Assembly: GCA_017163975.1 (NCBI GenBank)
Contig: JAFFSR010000280.1
Location: 2,418,001-2,482,000, forward strand
Source: Anastatus disparis
Taxonomy: Eukaryota > Arthropoda > Insecta > Hymenoptera > Eupelmidae
DNA length: 64,000 bases
Reading direction: 5' to 3'
A program made the position numbers and the translations under genes. This document shows positions 1 to 9,723 of the stretch, piece after piece. Within the stretch, counting starts at the first letter, position 1. Each line of letters begins with the position of its first letter. A model generated the notes under the pieces. It saw only the letters and a program-made list of their open reading frames with translations, made no database searches and was not told the DNA's origin.

Positions 1-248
1 AATCTAATCAAAATAACAACGAGAAAACGTTTCAAGCTAATACCTACTGCATCCTAAGATATACTAATTGATTCAAATCTTCAAATTAAAATTTAATTAT
101 TTCAAGAATCTATAATAATTTTTATACTTTTATGTTAATTAGAAACAAAATAAAAATTTTAATAAAAAGATCAGTAGCTATAAAATACAATTGAAGATAA
201 TAAAAAATTAAACAGAATAATTAATAGTTCTTTTCAAACAAAAGTTAC
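1..248 (-). other. Putative intron of the gene at 249-551
   Basis: This AT-rich sequence has no convincing reading frame. It directly follows the donor site (GTAACT on the minus strand at 248-243), so it is probably the first part of an intron. The next exon would lie off the left edge of the window. I see no mobile element in it. Confidence 0.4.
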
Positions 249-551
249 CTTGCAATCGCCTTCATTATGATTGTTATTTTTTTGATCTGTTGGTATATCT
301 GGTAACTCATAATGGATATATCTAATATCACGACATTCATCACTTATGTGTGAATTCAAAAATGAATTTGGTTGATCATTGTTATAAAGATTGGTGACTT
401 TATTGTTATCTTCGTTATCGGTTGATTTATATAATGGTTTATTTTTTTCAATATTAAAAGATATTTGTAACCGTTCATTCTCTGAAGAAATTTTCGGAAC
501 AACCATTTTACACCTGCCAAAGTTCAATATCAACTGAGTGGTTATACGCAA
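249..551 (-). CDS. First exon of an unrecognised protein gene
   Basis: The minus strand is open for 101 codons and ends in a strong donor, AAG|GTAACT, at the 249/248 boundary in phase 0. Translation could start at 551 or at an internal Met at 506 (MVVPKISSEN). The product is hydrophilic and rich in Asn, Asp and Ser, with no visible membrane segment, signal peptide or zinc motif. The rest of the gene lies beyond the left edge. I do not recognise the family. Coding potential is supported by the open frame in 65-70% AT DNA together with the good donor, but a chance frame remains possible. Confidence 0.45.
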
Positions 552-1214
552 CTACAATATTGTTTAAGATTGTGAACGAGAATTTCTTAAAGTTTGCGTG
601 ACATAAGCATTTATAATTCTGTTTTCTATCAATAGTCATGGGATTTCTTGCGCATGTCCCTTATTCATATATTTAGCTCGATATTTTATGAACAGATAAA
701 AAGAAATCTAATTCATTTTTTTTAGAAATAATTTAAATTTTATTGAAATGCAAACCTAATTTAATTAAAGTTTTACAATTGTTTACGTTAAAAACGATGA
801 AATGAACCAAAAATATAAAAAATTTGTAAATTGATGCAATTTGATGCAAAAATATATTGATAAATAAAAATCTTTTAAATATATTTGTTATTAATATTAA
901 TAAATCTTTAAGTATACACTGTTACATTTTACGATGTAATGAACTTTATTGAATTTCAACAATAATGGCCACGTTATTGACCTCAAAATTTCTTCTATCT
1001 AAAATTAAAAAACAGTATTGTGTCAAAGCGTTCTACGCTATATGAAATTTAAAAGACAATAATGTCACAGATTACTGCCTGCTAATTTAAAATATAAGAA
1101 ATTTCTAACTTTTGTATTACATTTTTAGTTAATAATATGGCGATTACAGTTGCTATGAGATTAAATATTAATGTTTTATAAATTAAAAATTAAGACGTAC
1201 ATTAATATTGAAAG
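552..1214. other. Intergenic AT-rich DNA
   Basis: No gene, RNA gene or clear repeat is visible here. It contains many A and T runs. It could hold the promoter of the minus-strand exon that starts at 551, but no TATA element is distinctive against this background. Confidence 0.4.
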
Positions 1215-1605
1215 GCCACCGTATCTCTTTGTCCTTTTCTAATTACAAAATTAGTTTTTCCCAAAAACTAGCAGCTAAAGGCAGAAACGAAGAGATGGTT
1301 TTGATTTGTATAATAAAAATCAATACTTTCTTTGATAATGATAGATTAATTTTATCGCTTCATTTTCGAGAAAAGTTAGAATAATTTATAAAATTAGAGA
1401 TTAAAAGCAGAAAATACGATTTTCAAGTTATTCCAACTTTTCTAGAAAACAATGCGATGAAATTATTTATTCCTATCAGAGAAAATATTGCTATTTATTA
1501 TACGCATCGAGACCATCTCTTAATTTCTGCCTCCAGTAACTAGTTATTATAAAAAATAAATTTTAATCAGAGTCGGTAAAACAGGTATCTGTGTCGGTAT
1601 ACGGC
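1215..1605. repeat. Degenerate palindromic (MITE-like) element
   Basis: Two stretches are reverse complements of each other with mismatches: about 1281-1312 (gcagaaacgaagagatgg and following) and about 1493-1532 (cgagaccatctcttaattt and following). The inner parts around 1355-1375 and 1450-1470 also pair. The core resembles the TTAA-flanked palindrome at 62416-62796, sharing the 'ccatctc ... ataataaaaa' arrangement and the phrase 'gtccttttctaat'. The outer limits and target duplication are unclear, so the span is approximate. It is probably an old relative of that element. Confidence 0.5.
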
Positions 1606-2394
1606 AATCTCTTAAGCTGTTTATTCCCATTTAATGTCTTTCAAAAATTCGATTTGATAAGAGATTGAATGTATACCACTCGAGTGCATTGTTTTTATAA
1701 TTAAAGTACAGTGCTTTCTACTCTAGGAAATTAAAACTAAATCATTTTACGATAGTGAACAGAGGTCTTGAATAAAATGGTTTATTGATGTTTTCAAAAT
1801 CTTACCGGTGTGTAAAGAAATTTGTTCGAAAAACATAACTTTTTATAAGCCCGTTAATTTCTTCCATCGCATTATATGGTCAATGAGTGGGTAACTGAAA
1901 ATACGCCAGTAAATGGACGAATCGAAATCAAAATAAGTTTCACAAATTGAAATGTCACAGTTTTAAAACTACTTTATTCCTACCCCAATAGTAATGGCCG
2001 CTTTATTAACTCTAAAAGCGGGCCGGAAGTAAGATATAATGACTTCTAAATTCTTAGCAGGAACAAAGTTCTTTATTCCTGCTAAATAAGGAGTTTATGA
2101 ATTCAAATAATTTTCCTTAAAATTTGTGAAAAAATTACAAAATAAACCAAAAAAATTGATTTCTATAAAAATTCGTATTTTGAAAAAATTTTATTATCAC
2201 ATTTTTAAAATAATTTAAATAAAAAAGAAATTTTTTCTTAAAACATTTATTTGACAATTCAATTTAACATTTATAATATGTGATTATTGAATTAATTTAC
2301 AATATTTATTAAAATACATAATAAAATATATAAAACTTTAAAAATATAAATTTAAATTTATTGCAATTACTTTAAACTTAATGTTTTAAAGATT
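1606..2394. other. Intergenic AT-rich DNA
   Basis: No gene is visible. Two phrases around 960-1000 and 1975-2015 look loosely alike (taatggccRC and tattRac), perhaps the remains of an old repeat around the 1215-1605 palindrome, but I could not define its ends. Confidence 0.3.
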
Positions 2395-2914
2395 TTATTT
2401 ATAAAAATAAATATTGCAATCGTTTGAGTTTGAGAAATTTAATGATATATTGTTTGTTATTGGAGTTGTTACCATTAGTTCCATTCCCAAAACAGAAGTC
2501 GAAGCTTTTATTTCTGTAGTTTTCATTTTTTTTTCTGGTTCAGATTTTGTTTCTTCGTTACAAGTAGAAATAATCACATTATTAATTGAACTGCTAGTTT
2601 TTCTCTTCTGTGTAATTGATTCATCAATGTAGCCTTCAGCTACACTTGTTGATTTCCATTTTCGTAATTTTTTTAAATCAATCATATTAACCTCTATAAA
2701 AATACAAAAAAAATTAATAAAATTTTAATAAAAAATTAATTTATATGTGAAAAAATTTTATTAACCTTCGTTTGCACAAATTGTTACAGATGACCTACGA
2801 AAGGCATGGTCAGTATATATTTCAAAATTAGGTAACTTAAGAATTTTAGCAATCTCTTGTGGCATCATTTCTAATTTGTTCTTACCAATAGGTATATTAC
2901 AACATTTACCATTT
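2395..2914 (-). pseudogene. Crypton-type tyrosine recombinase, C-terminal fragment (two exons)
   Basis: Two minus-strand exons, 2914-2766 and 2693-2395, join in frame across a GT-AG intron (donor GAAG|GTTAAT, acceptor TTTATAG|AGG), restoring Gly/Glu-Val-Asn-Met-Ile-Asp-Leu. Exon 1 carries RNGKCCNIPIGKNK, then HAFRRSSVTICA, which fits the HxxR box. Exon 2 carries LRKWKSTSVAEGYIDESI with the W and the presumed nucleophilic Tyr. This order and spacing is that of the tyrosine-recombinase domain of Cryptons and of domesticated Crypton-derived animal genes (KCTD1, QRICH1 and ZMYM relatives). A hydrophilic tail of about 65 residues follows. The N-terminal part, including the first catalytic Arg box, is missing, and an AAGATCTT-rich repeat lies directly upstream. 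It is a fragment or the end of a gene broken by insertion. Confidence 0.72.
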
Positions 2915-2921
2915 CTGTCCC

Positions 2922-3182
2922 GCGTAAAAAAAATTAAGATCTTAATAATTAAAAAAAAAAATCTATCTTAAAAATGATTCATTTTAAGATTACTTTAAGA
3001 TGACCTAAGTTTGACGCAGTTGAATATGAATAAAATCTTATAAATATCTTTTAAAGATTTGAGAAGATAGATATTTTAAGATCTTTTTAAGTTTCTTCGA
3101 AGATTTTATAAAGTTATAAAATTTATTATTATTTAAAAAACAAATCTTAAAAAGATCTCGAGAAGATCTCAATAAATTAATT
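2922..3182. repeat. AAGATCTT-rich repeat, left part
   Basis: Short degenerate motifs around AAGATCTT and its variants recur every 15-35 bases. The same kind of sequence resumes at 8972 after the DIRS element, and both flanks share 'atcttaaaaagatct' next to the junction. This suggests the DIRS element landed inside a pre-existing repeat. The left edge (cccgcgtaaaaaaaatt) resembles the inverted right edge of a similar patch near 13290, so this may be an element with inverted ends. Confidence 0.5.
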
Positions 3183-3193
3183 ATTATATGCTA

Positions 3194-3344
3194 TCGGCCG
3201 GGTACACGGCATCCTTATGAGAGAAACTATTGATCTTTTCACCTTATTTACTCTACTTTAACCTAAGTTACCTGCTTCAATCGTTTCTTTTGTTTTAAAA
3301 TCCAGGAGATAGTCATCGCACAGCGTATGCGCCTACCTTCATAG
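3194..3344. repeat. DIRS left inverted terminal repeat
   Basis: This block, from ggccgggtacacggcatcc to cctaccttcatag, is matched in reverse complement by 8782-8930 with scattered substitutions. In between it shares tgatcttttc, tttactctactttaacctaa and aatccaggag. Inverted rather than direct terminal repeats are the hallmark of DIRS elements. Confidence 0.9.
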
Positions 3345-3462
3345 CGTTGAGTTTTTTCGCCGCATAAAGACGTTCAAAAAATTTATTATCATTTATTATT
3401 ATTTATTATCATAAATTTATTATCATAATTTGATAATTCAATTGTAATTTTAATTTGAAGAA

Positions 3463-5383
3463 ATGAGTGAAGAGGTTTCAGATCCTTAAGCTAATAATTT
3501 AAGCTCAACTGATTCTGAAAGAGAAACTTCGAGTGATGAGAGGGATATAACCCAACCTCGCAGCCCTCTGCGCAAGAGACCTCGTTTTCAAGAGTTAGAT
3601 TTATATAAGATGCAACAACAGTTAAATTATTTATCTAATGTGATTCATTCAAACATCCCTACTCCTAAAGGTACTTCTGAAACATCTGCAGATTTTCTAA
3701 CTAGACCTGCTGAAAATAGATTTTTGAATTTTGGTAAGTTACAGACATATGTTGATGATAAGCGTACTATACCTGCTGCTTCTAAAACTAGTTTAGATGC
3801 AATTTGTAATTTGCAACGTTTTGGCTCTAATGATTGGAAGGAGATTAGATATGCTTCTGCTTTAAAAAAATTTTTAGCCTCTCCTGGTGTTGTAGATTTG
3901 AAAATAAATGAGGAGCTTTGTTATTTAGAGAAGGATAAAGATTTTATTGCGCCGACAGAACGTGCTTTAGCAGGTTTATCAAATGCTATTTTGTAGAATG
4001 GAGATCGTCTCAGATCAGGTCTTCAAAGTATTGTTGATTGGGCTTCATCAAATCCATTTGAATTAAATCCACAATCATTGTTTGAAAAATTAAATTCTTC
4101 TTTTGGAAATAGTTCTCCCACAATTAAAAATTATGAGCAGATTTTACAGATAATTTGTGGTAAGAGAGCAGAATGCATTGAGGCGAGAAGAGAACGATTA
4201 ATTGGAGAAAATTTAAATAAAAACTTGCGTATGGCTTTACGTAAGATACCCCCAAGTTCAGAGTATTTATTTGCAAAAGAAGACTTGACGTCACTTATAC
4301 AATTTTAAGGTCCCGAGTGGAAATTTTTTGGTGTATTAAAACGTATGAAAGTGTATGAAGGTGCACCGAAACATACGAAAGTGTATCAAAGTGTATCCAA
4401 GTGTATCCAAGTGTTGCATTTCGGACCAGACGTTGATACACTTTGATACACTTTTATACACTTTGATACACTTTGATACATTTTGATATACGTCTTAAAA
4501 AATGAGCTGAAGTTCAATTTTCTTAATTCTTTTTCATGTTATACATTTTGATACTCTTTGATACACTTTGATACATTTTAACACACTTTGATACATTTTG
4601 ATATATTATGATATACTTTGATACATCTCGGTACACTTTGATACATCTCGGTACACTTTGATACACTTCTGAGTAACATCTTGAATTGTTTTCCCTGTTA
4701 TATAGCAAATATTTTTGAAAATGTATCAAAGTGTATTAAAATGTACAAAAGTGTATCAAAGTATGTAAAAGTGTATCAAAGTATGTAAAAGTGTATCAAA
4801 GTATGTAAAAGTGTATCAAAGTATGTAAAAGTGTATCAAAGAAAAATAATATTTTTCTTATATTGAAAAATGTATGAAAGTGTATCGAAGTGTATCAAAG
4901 TATGCAAAAATGTGTCGAAGTGCATAAAAATGTGCAAAAGTGTATCAAAGTATGTAACATCAGCAGATGCAAAGAATTGATTTCAATAAACTTCTTTTTG
5001 AAAATGTTCCAAAGTGTATAAAAGAGTATCAAAGTGTATCAACGTCTTGTCCAAAATGCAACACTTGGATTCATTTTGATACACTTTGATACACTTTCGT
5101 ATATTTCCATACATTTACAATTTTCACTGGGGGTGGAGCTCAAGTTTGGTTAAATACGCCTTCATATTTAACCAAAAAGTCTACTTATCATAGATCAGAC
5201 CAAAATTCACCAAAAGGTTTTAATCATAATCAGAATCGTTCTAATAATTCTAAAAAATCTTTTGCAGGCAAGGATAAGCAGGTTCAACATTCAAACACAT
5301 ACAAGAGCAATAGAAATTACTTGAAGAAGGATCAGACTAAATCCAAGTTGGATGATTCCTTTCGCAAAAGACAAAATAAATGA
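3463..5383 (+). pseudogene. DIRS gag-like ORF, interrupted
   Basis: One frame runs from ATG 3463 (MSEEVSD) to 4308, with in-frame stops near 3487 and at 3994-3996. It carries an Arg/Lys patch (LRKRPRFQ) and a helical capsid-like region (FLTRPAENRFLNFGK and FEKLNSSFGNSSPTIKN). After the 820-bp insertion at 4312-5133 the frame resumes at 5135 (GAQVWLNTPSYL) and ends with a basic, Asn/Ser/Lys-rich tail (NHNQNRSNNSKK ... FRKRQNK) at TGA 5381. The basic tail would suit nucleic-acid binding; no CCHC knuckle is visible, as in many DIRS Gag proteins. The continuity of sense on both sides of the insert shows that the insertion happened after the element arrived. Confidence 0.78.
4312..5133. mobile_element. 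Foldback insert filled with a GTATCAAAGT-type satellite
   Basis: The segment is almost entirely short repeats of the type gtgtatcaaa, with the complement (tttgatacac) dominating at 4435-4670 and the direct form at 4720-5040. The two ends are inverted copies: cccgagtggaaatttt at the left against aattttcactgggggtgg at the right, followed on each side by matching blocks including 'aagtgttgcatttYggac' and 'gacgttgatacac'. It separates two halves of the DIRS gag frame, so it is a mobile insertion rather than a local expansion. A target duplication is not clear. The family is unknown. Confidence 0.72.
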
Positions 5384-5399
5384 CTATTTAATCGAAGAA

Positions 5400-7321
5400 G
5401 ATTTTTCAGGCGATCGCCTACGTCAATTTCAAGATTAATGGAGAGAGTTTGGAGCTCCGACACATATTCTCAATTTAATATCGGGAACTCGAATTCCTCT
5501 AATCTCGAGACCTCCACTTATTCAAAATTGGAAAGCTTCCAATTTCAAGACGGAGGAATCACCTGCAATGACCAAACAAATTCAATTACTAAAACAACAA
5601 AGAATTTTAGAAAATGTAACTCATACAAATCACAGTTTTGTTTCAAGAATGTTCCTAATAAAGAAATCTTCAAGAGAAGATCGACCTATTTTCAATTTGA
5701 GAGGCTTAAACGATCATGTTCAGGTAAAGAAATTCAGTCTAATTTCTCATTTTCAGATCCCAAATTTCTTACAGGACAAAGACTAGATGGTGAAGATAGA
5801 TTTCAGTCAGGCCTATTTTCACGTTTCTATAGCAGTCTCATCGCAATTTTCTTCAGCTCATCTACCAAGGAGAATTGCTTCAGATGACGAGCTTGCACTT
5901 CATCCTCTCATCTGCACCTTACATCTTCGCGATGATAACGAACTGAATTGCGGAGATCCGTTCGCAAGGTGTAAGAGTGATTGTCTATCTAGACGACTTT
6001 CTTTTGGCATCTCAGGACAAAGCCAATTTGATTTCTCAAATACCCAAAGTACTCAAGCTTCTGAGATTCCTGGGTTGGCAAATCAAAATACACAAATGTA
6101 TTCTAGAGCCATGTCATCGAATCTCTTGGCCTCATGTGGAATACTCATCCTGGCCAGGCACCTCTGACTTTTTTTCGAAAGAAAATCAGTGTATGTGCTA
6201 CCCATATCGCGACTCTTGAAAAATCCGACCTCATTGAGTATCGGTTGATTGTTGGTCACAAAAGTGGCTGACCATCCATCGGTAGTCAAAGTTTTCGGTA
6301 TGGTGGGTCTGACAGTCTAGCCTGATGTAATGTGTTAAACGGGTACCGGGCTGGACTCCCTCGACTTCACCATATAAAAAAGGTTAATCATATAGAGGAC
6401 AATATCCTTTATATATTAATCTTTATAAAAAAAAAATGTGGGATACTCATTCAAATCTTATGCGCTTACCAAACGACAAGGTAGAAAAGATCTCAAGGTC
6501 GTTGATAAAGATTCTAGCAGACAAGAGTTGTTCTCTCAAACATCTTCAAAGTTTGTTAGGCAGTTCGAATTTTGCCAATTTCGCTATTTACAGGGGTCGA
6601 CTTCACTGCCGTTATCTGCAGCGATTTCAAAAAGATTTTCGACAAGCCAGACAATGGAAAAGGCTTCCCATTCAACCTCAGATAATGTTGGAGTTGAAGT
6701 GGTGGAAAGAAGATATTCTGACGATATCTCAATTGTACAAGGGTCCAATCACTCATTTCCTAACGACGGATGCTGCAGACTCGGGTTGGGGAGCTCAACA
6801 ACAACCATATATCGGGTTCATGGACATCAATTCAAGAGTTATGGCATTCGAACAAAAGGGAATTGTATGCGGTTTACGCATCGATAAACGAATTTTCGAG
6901 AGAGCTTCGAGATGCTCACGTTCTTGTACAATTGGACAATCGCACTCTACTTGCTTACATTAACAAAGAGAGAGGCACACAGTCGATAGATCTCCTCGAT
7001 TTGACATATCAAGTTCTCAAAATAGTCGATTCGTTGAATTTAACTCTGACAGCAGCTTATCTTCCAGGCAGGTACAATGGAATAGCAGATCGTCTTTCCA
7101 GGAAGAAATTACTACCCGAATGGCATTTCTTAGCAGAAGCGAGAGACGAGATTTTAATGAGATGGGGCATTTTGGAAGTCGATCTATTTGCCTCGAGGAA
7201 GTCGACGGTTGTAGATCAGTATGTCTCCATAGATTCTCGAGATCACCACGCTCTTTTCATCGATGCATTTAGCAGGATTTGGGATTTCATACTGACATGG
7301 GTTTTCCTCCTCCGAATTTGA
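5400..7321 (+). pseudogene. DIRS reverse transcriptase and RNase H, multiply frameshifted
   Basis: Pieces of one RT-RH protein follow each other in changing frames. 5451-5786 encodes the fingers region (FVSRMFLIKKSSREDRPIFN and RGLNDHVQ); a TAG at 5784 interrupts DKD-MVKIDFSQAYFHVSI, where the Asp of the first catalytic motif lies. A shift near 5830 leads to the frame with VRVIVYLDDFLLASQ, the YLDD active site. A further shift near 6100 continues to LGLMWNTH, which is split by a retroposon insertion and resumes as SNLMRLPNDKVEKIS at 6450. RNase H begins with LTTDAADSGWGAQ and, after a shift near 6785, runs to LPGRYNGIADRLSR and EVDLFASR. Order and motifs fit DIRS Pol. No part could give an intact enzyme. 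Confidence 0.88.
6149..6435 (+). mobile_element. Short retroposon (SINE-like) inserted in the DIRS RT
   Basis: This 287-bp sequence is flanked by a near-perfect 15-bp duplication (atgtggaatactcat at 6134 and atgtgggatactcat at 6436) and ends in an A9 tail, the signature of LINE-mediated retroposition. The RT reading frame makes sense only when it is removed. I do not see a clear tRNA A/B box, so it could be a SINE with another origin or a 5'-truncated LINE tail; its internal phrase ctgacagtctagcctg may help to identify it. Confidence 0.8.
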
Positions 7322-8505
7322 TCCTGAGAGTTCTTGCTCATCTGAACAAGTGCCGAGGTCAGTACGTGATAATTGCACCCAAATGGAAACAAACTTTTTG
7401 GATGGCAGATCTGAAGAACAGCAGCAAGTATCTTCCAATAGAGATCACAGATTTGAACAGGTTATTGACCGATCTATCAACAGGTCAGACCCCCAGTCGA
7501 GTAGACAAACTTATTCTGCAAGCGTGGATGGTTAGGGGTGGTCAAAATTAACAGGAAATTGGTCTGTTGATGAAATTAATTTGTTAAAACAGAGTTGGTG
7601 TGATTCAATTTTGAAAACTTATAGAGTTCCTTTAAAAAGATGGATAGATTGGTGTAAAATAAATCAGATACAACCTGAGAATCCATCGGATAATGATTTA
7701 GCAAGATTTTTGGCTGGTTGATTCATTGTGTATAAATTAGCTTACAAAACTATACTTGTGCACAAGTCAGCTATTACGACTTTTTGTTCGGGCGAAACAT
7801 CTATTAATCTTTCTTCTGATTTTTTAGTTCAACAGATTTTAAAAGCTATTTCTATAACTAAGCCTAAAGAAGATAAAAAGTTTATATGGGATTCTCAAAT
7901 ATTAATGAATTGGTTAGCTGTGAGTCCAGAGAAACTTACTTTATTTGAAATTTCAAGAAGAACTGCATCTTTACTCCTTTTAGTTTCAGGAAGAAGAGTT
8001 CATGATTTAACTCTTTTGAGAATTTCAGAAAGATATTTTGAGAAAAAGGAGAACGAGATAATTTTATGGCCTAGTTTTGGCTCTAAAACTGATCGTGCAT
8101 CTTTCAGACAGTCAGGCTAGAAATTACTTAGACATTCTAATAAATGGCTATGTCCTATTTCTATGATAGATAGTTATTTAAATATTTCAAGTGAATGAAG
8201 AAAAGATATAGAAGGAGACCCTCCTTTTGTTTCAATAACAGGCAAAAAGAAATCTGCTTCGACTACGGTCATAGCAAATTGGATTCGTTCTATTCTTAAG
8301 GATGCTGAAATATATGATTCTCCTGGCAGTCTCCGATCAGCAGTAGCTTCTCGTGCATGGTTAGACAATATTCCAATACAAGGTATTTTAGATCGTGGTA
8401 ATTAGAGATGTGTTGAGACTTTTAGAAATCATTATTGCAAAGAAGTTCAATTTGAAAATAGTAACACTTCAAGTTTATTATCAAGAAATTTCCAGTGCGT
8501 TTAAT
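7279..8505 (+). pseudogene. DIRS tyrosine recombinase, degraded
   Basis: The first part (7290-7550: FPPPNLILRVLAHLNKCRGQ, APKWKQTFWMADLK) is the linker typical of DIRS Pol between RNase H and recombinase. The recombinase proper runs from about 7555 (SVDEINLLKQSWCDSILKTY, KRWIDWCK) through LLLLVSGRRVHDLTLLRISE, which carries the first catalytic Arg, to SLRSAVASRAWLDN and FRNHYCKEV, which holds the terminal Tyr. At least four stop codons interrupt it (near 7722, 8118, 8197 and 8405). These enzymes join the DIRS circle to the target. Confidence 0.85.
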
Positions 8506-8651
8506 TATTGACTTAATTAAAAAATGTTTAATTTGATTTGTTAATAAATAAAATTGTTTTTTATTTACATCTTAGAGTTTCATTATATAGATATTTTATT
8601 TTATTGTCACATAGCATTGAGTTTAATTGTATCCAGTAGATAACAGACACG

Positions 8652-8752
8652 TCTCTCATAAGAATGCCGTATACCCGGCCTATAGTATATAATATAAGTG
8701 TTTTGCACTATAACAAAACACGTATTATATGCGGAGCCGGTACACGGCATCC
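8652..8752. repeat. DIRS internal complementary region (circle junction template)
   Basis: The first half (8652-8690) is the reverse complement of the element's left end (3183-3225); the second half (8690-8752) is the reverse complement of the right end (8909-8969). The two ends are therefore written tail to tail in one place. In DIRS-1 this arrangement guides completion of the termini and circle formation during replication. It also lets me place the outer limits of the element at about 3183 and 8969. Confidence 0.85.
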
Positions 8753-8781
8753 TGGTAAGTATCTTACTGAAAATGAGAGTT

Positions 8782-8969
8782 CTATGAAGGTAGACGCATA
8801 CGCTGTGCGATGACTCCTGGATTTTCAAACAAAAGAAACAATTAAAGCAGGTAACTTAGGTTAAAGTAGAGTAAATAAGACGAAAAGATCAATAGCTTCT
8901 CTCATAAAGATGCCGTGTACCGGCTCCGCATATAATACGTGTTTTGTTATAGTGCAAAACACTTATATT
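8782..8969. repeat. DIRS right inverted terminal repeat and end extension
   Basis: Sequence 8782-8930 is the reverse complement of the left repeat at 3194-3344. A further segment to 8969 (including tataatacgtgttttgttat) is found again, inverted, in the internal complementary region, so it belongs to the element. Confidence 0.87.
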
Positions 8970-9560
8970 ATTTATAAAGCAGATCTTAAAAAGATCTCAA
9001 GAAGACCTTAATATATCAATTATTTTTTATAAAACACATCTTAAAAAGATCTTGAGAAGATCTTAAGGAATAAATTTATATTGAGAAAAGAGATCTAAAA
9101 AAAAATCTTAAAAAAATAATCTAAAAAAGATCTTAATTTAAATGTTTATTTTTATAAAAAAAATCTTACAAAGATTTCAAAGAAATTTTTCAGTTATATT
9201 TTTTAAATAAAAAAAATGAATTTCAAAAAGACCTCAATTAGATCTGAAAAATATTTGTTAATTAATTTTTAAAAGATCTTAAAAAGACCATAATTTTTTA
9301 TGTGTGATGTTCACAGAGACTATTTTATAAGATCTTTTAAAGATTGAAAAAGACAGATTTTAAAAGACCCATGAAATATCAGACTTTTAGAAATTCAGAA
9401 AGTATAACTTTTAAGTTCTTTTCAAGATCTTTCTAAGTTCTTTTAAAAGTTTAAAAATAAGAGCTGTTAAGATTTCAACCAGATATTTAAAAATTTTTTT
9501 AAGAGATCAAGATTTTTTAGAATTTTAATGAAATTTAATTAAATTTTAATGAAATTTTAA
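8970..9560. repeat. AAGATCTT-rich repeat, right part
   Basis: Dense degenerate copies of AAGATCTT/AAAAGATCTTAAAAAGA continue from the DIRS boundary, thinning out after 9500. This is probably the other half of the repeat at 2922-3182. No gene is visible. Confidence 0.5.
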
Positions 9561-9723
9561 TTAATTATACATTTTTTAATAGTATTAAATACTTTCGAGG
9601 GATAAAATTAAAAATTTATTTTACTATTTTAAATATTATTGAATAATTTTTTAAAATTTACTTTTAAAAATATTATACTTTATTGAAATCTTATAACACA
9701 CAAATAAGCCATTTAACAATGAT

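Larger units (their letters stand above)
3183..8969 (+). mobile_element. DIRS-type tyrosine-recombinase retrotransposon (degraded, with two insertions)
   Basis: All diagnostic parts of a DIRS element are present in order: a left inverted terminal repeat (about 3194-3344), a gag-like frame, reverse transcriptase with YLDD, RNase H, a tyrosine recombinase, an internal complementary region (8652-8752) and a right inverted repeat (8782-8930) with end extension to 8969. There are no direct LTRs and no integrase of the DDE type. Members of this group copy through a circular intermediate that the recombinase inserts without a target duplication. This copy is dead: gag has two stop codons, the RT has a TGG-to-TAG-type stop and frameshifts, the recombinase has several stops, and two later insertions lie at 4312-5133 and 6149-6435. 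Confidence 0.9.
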
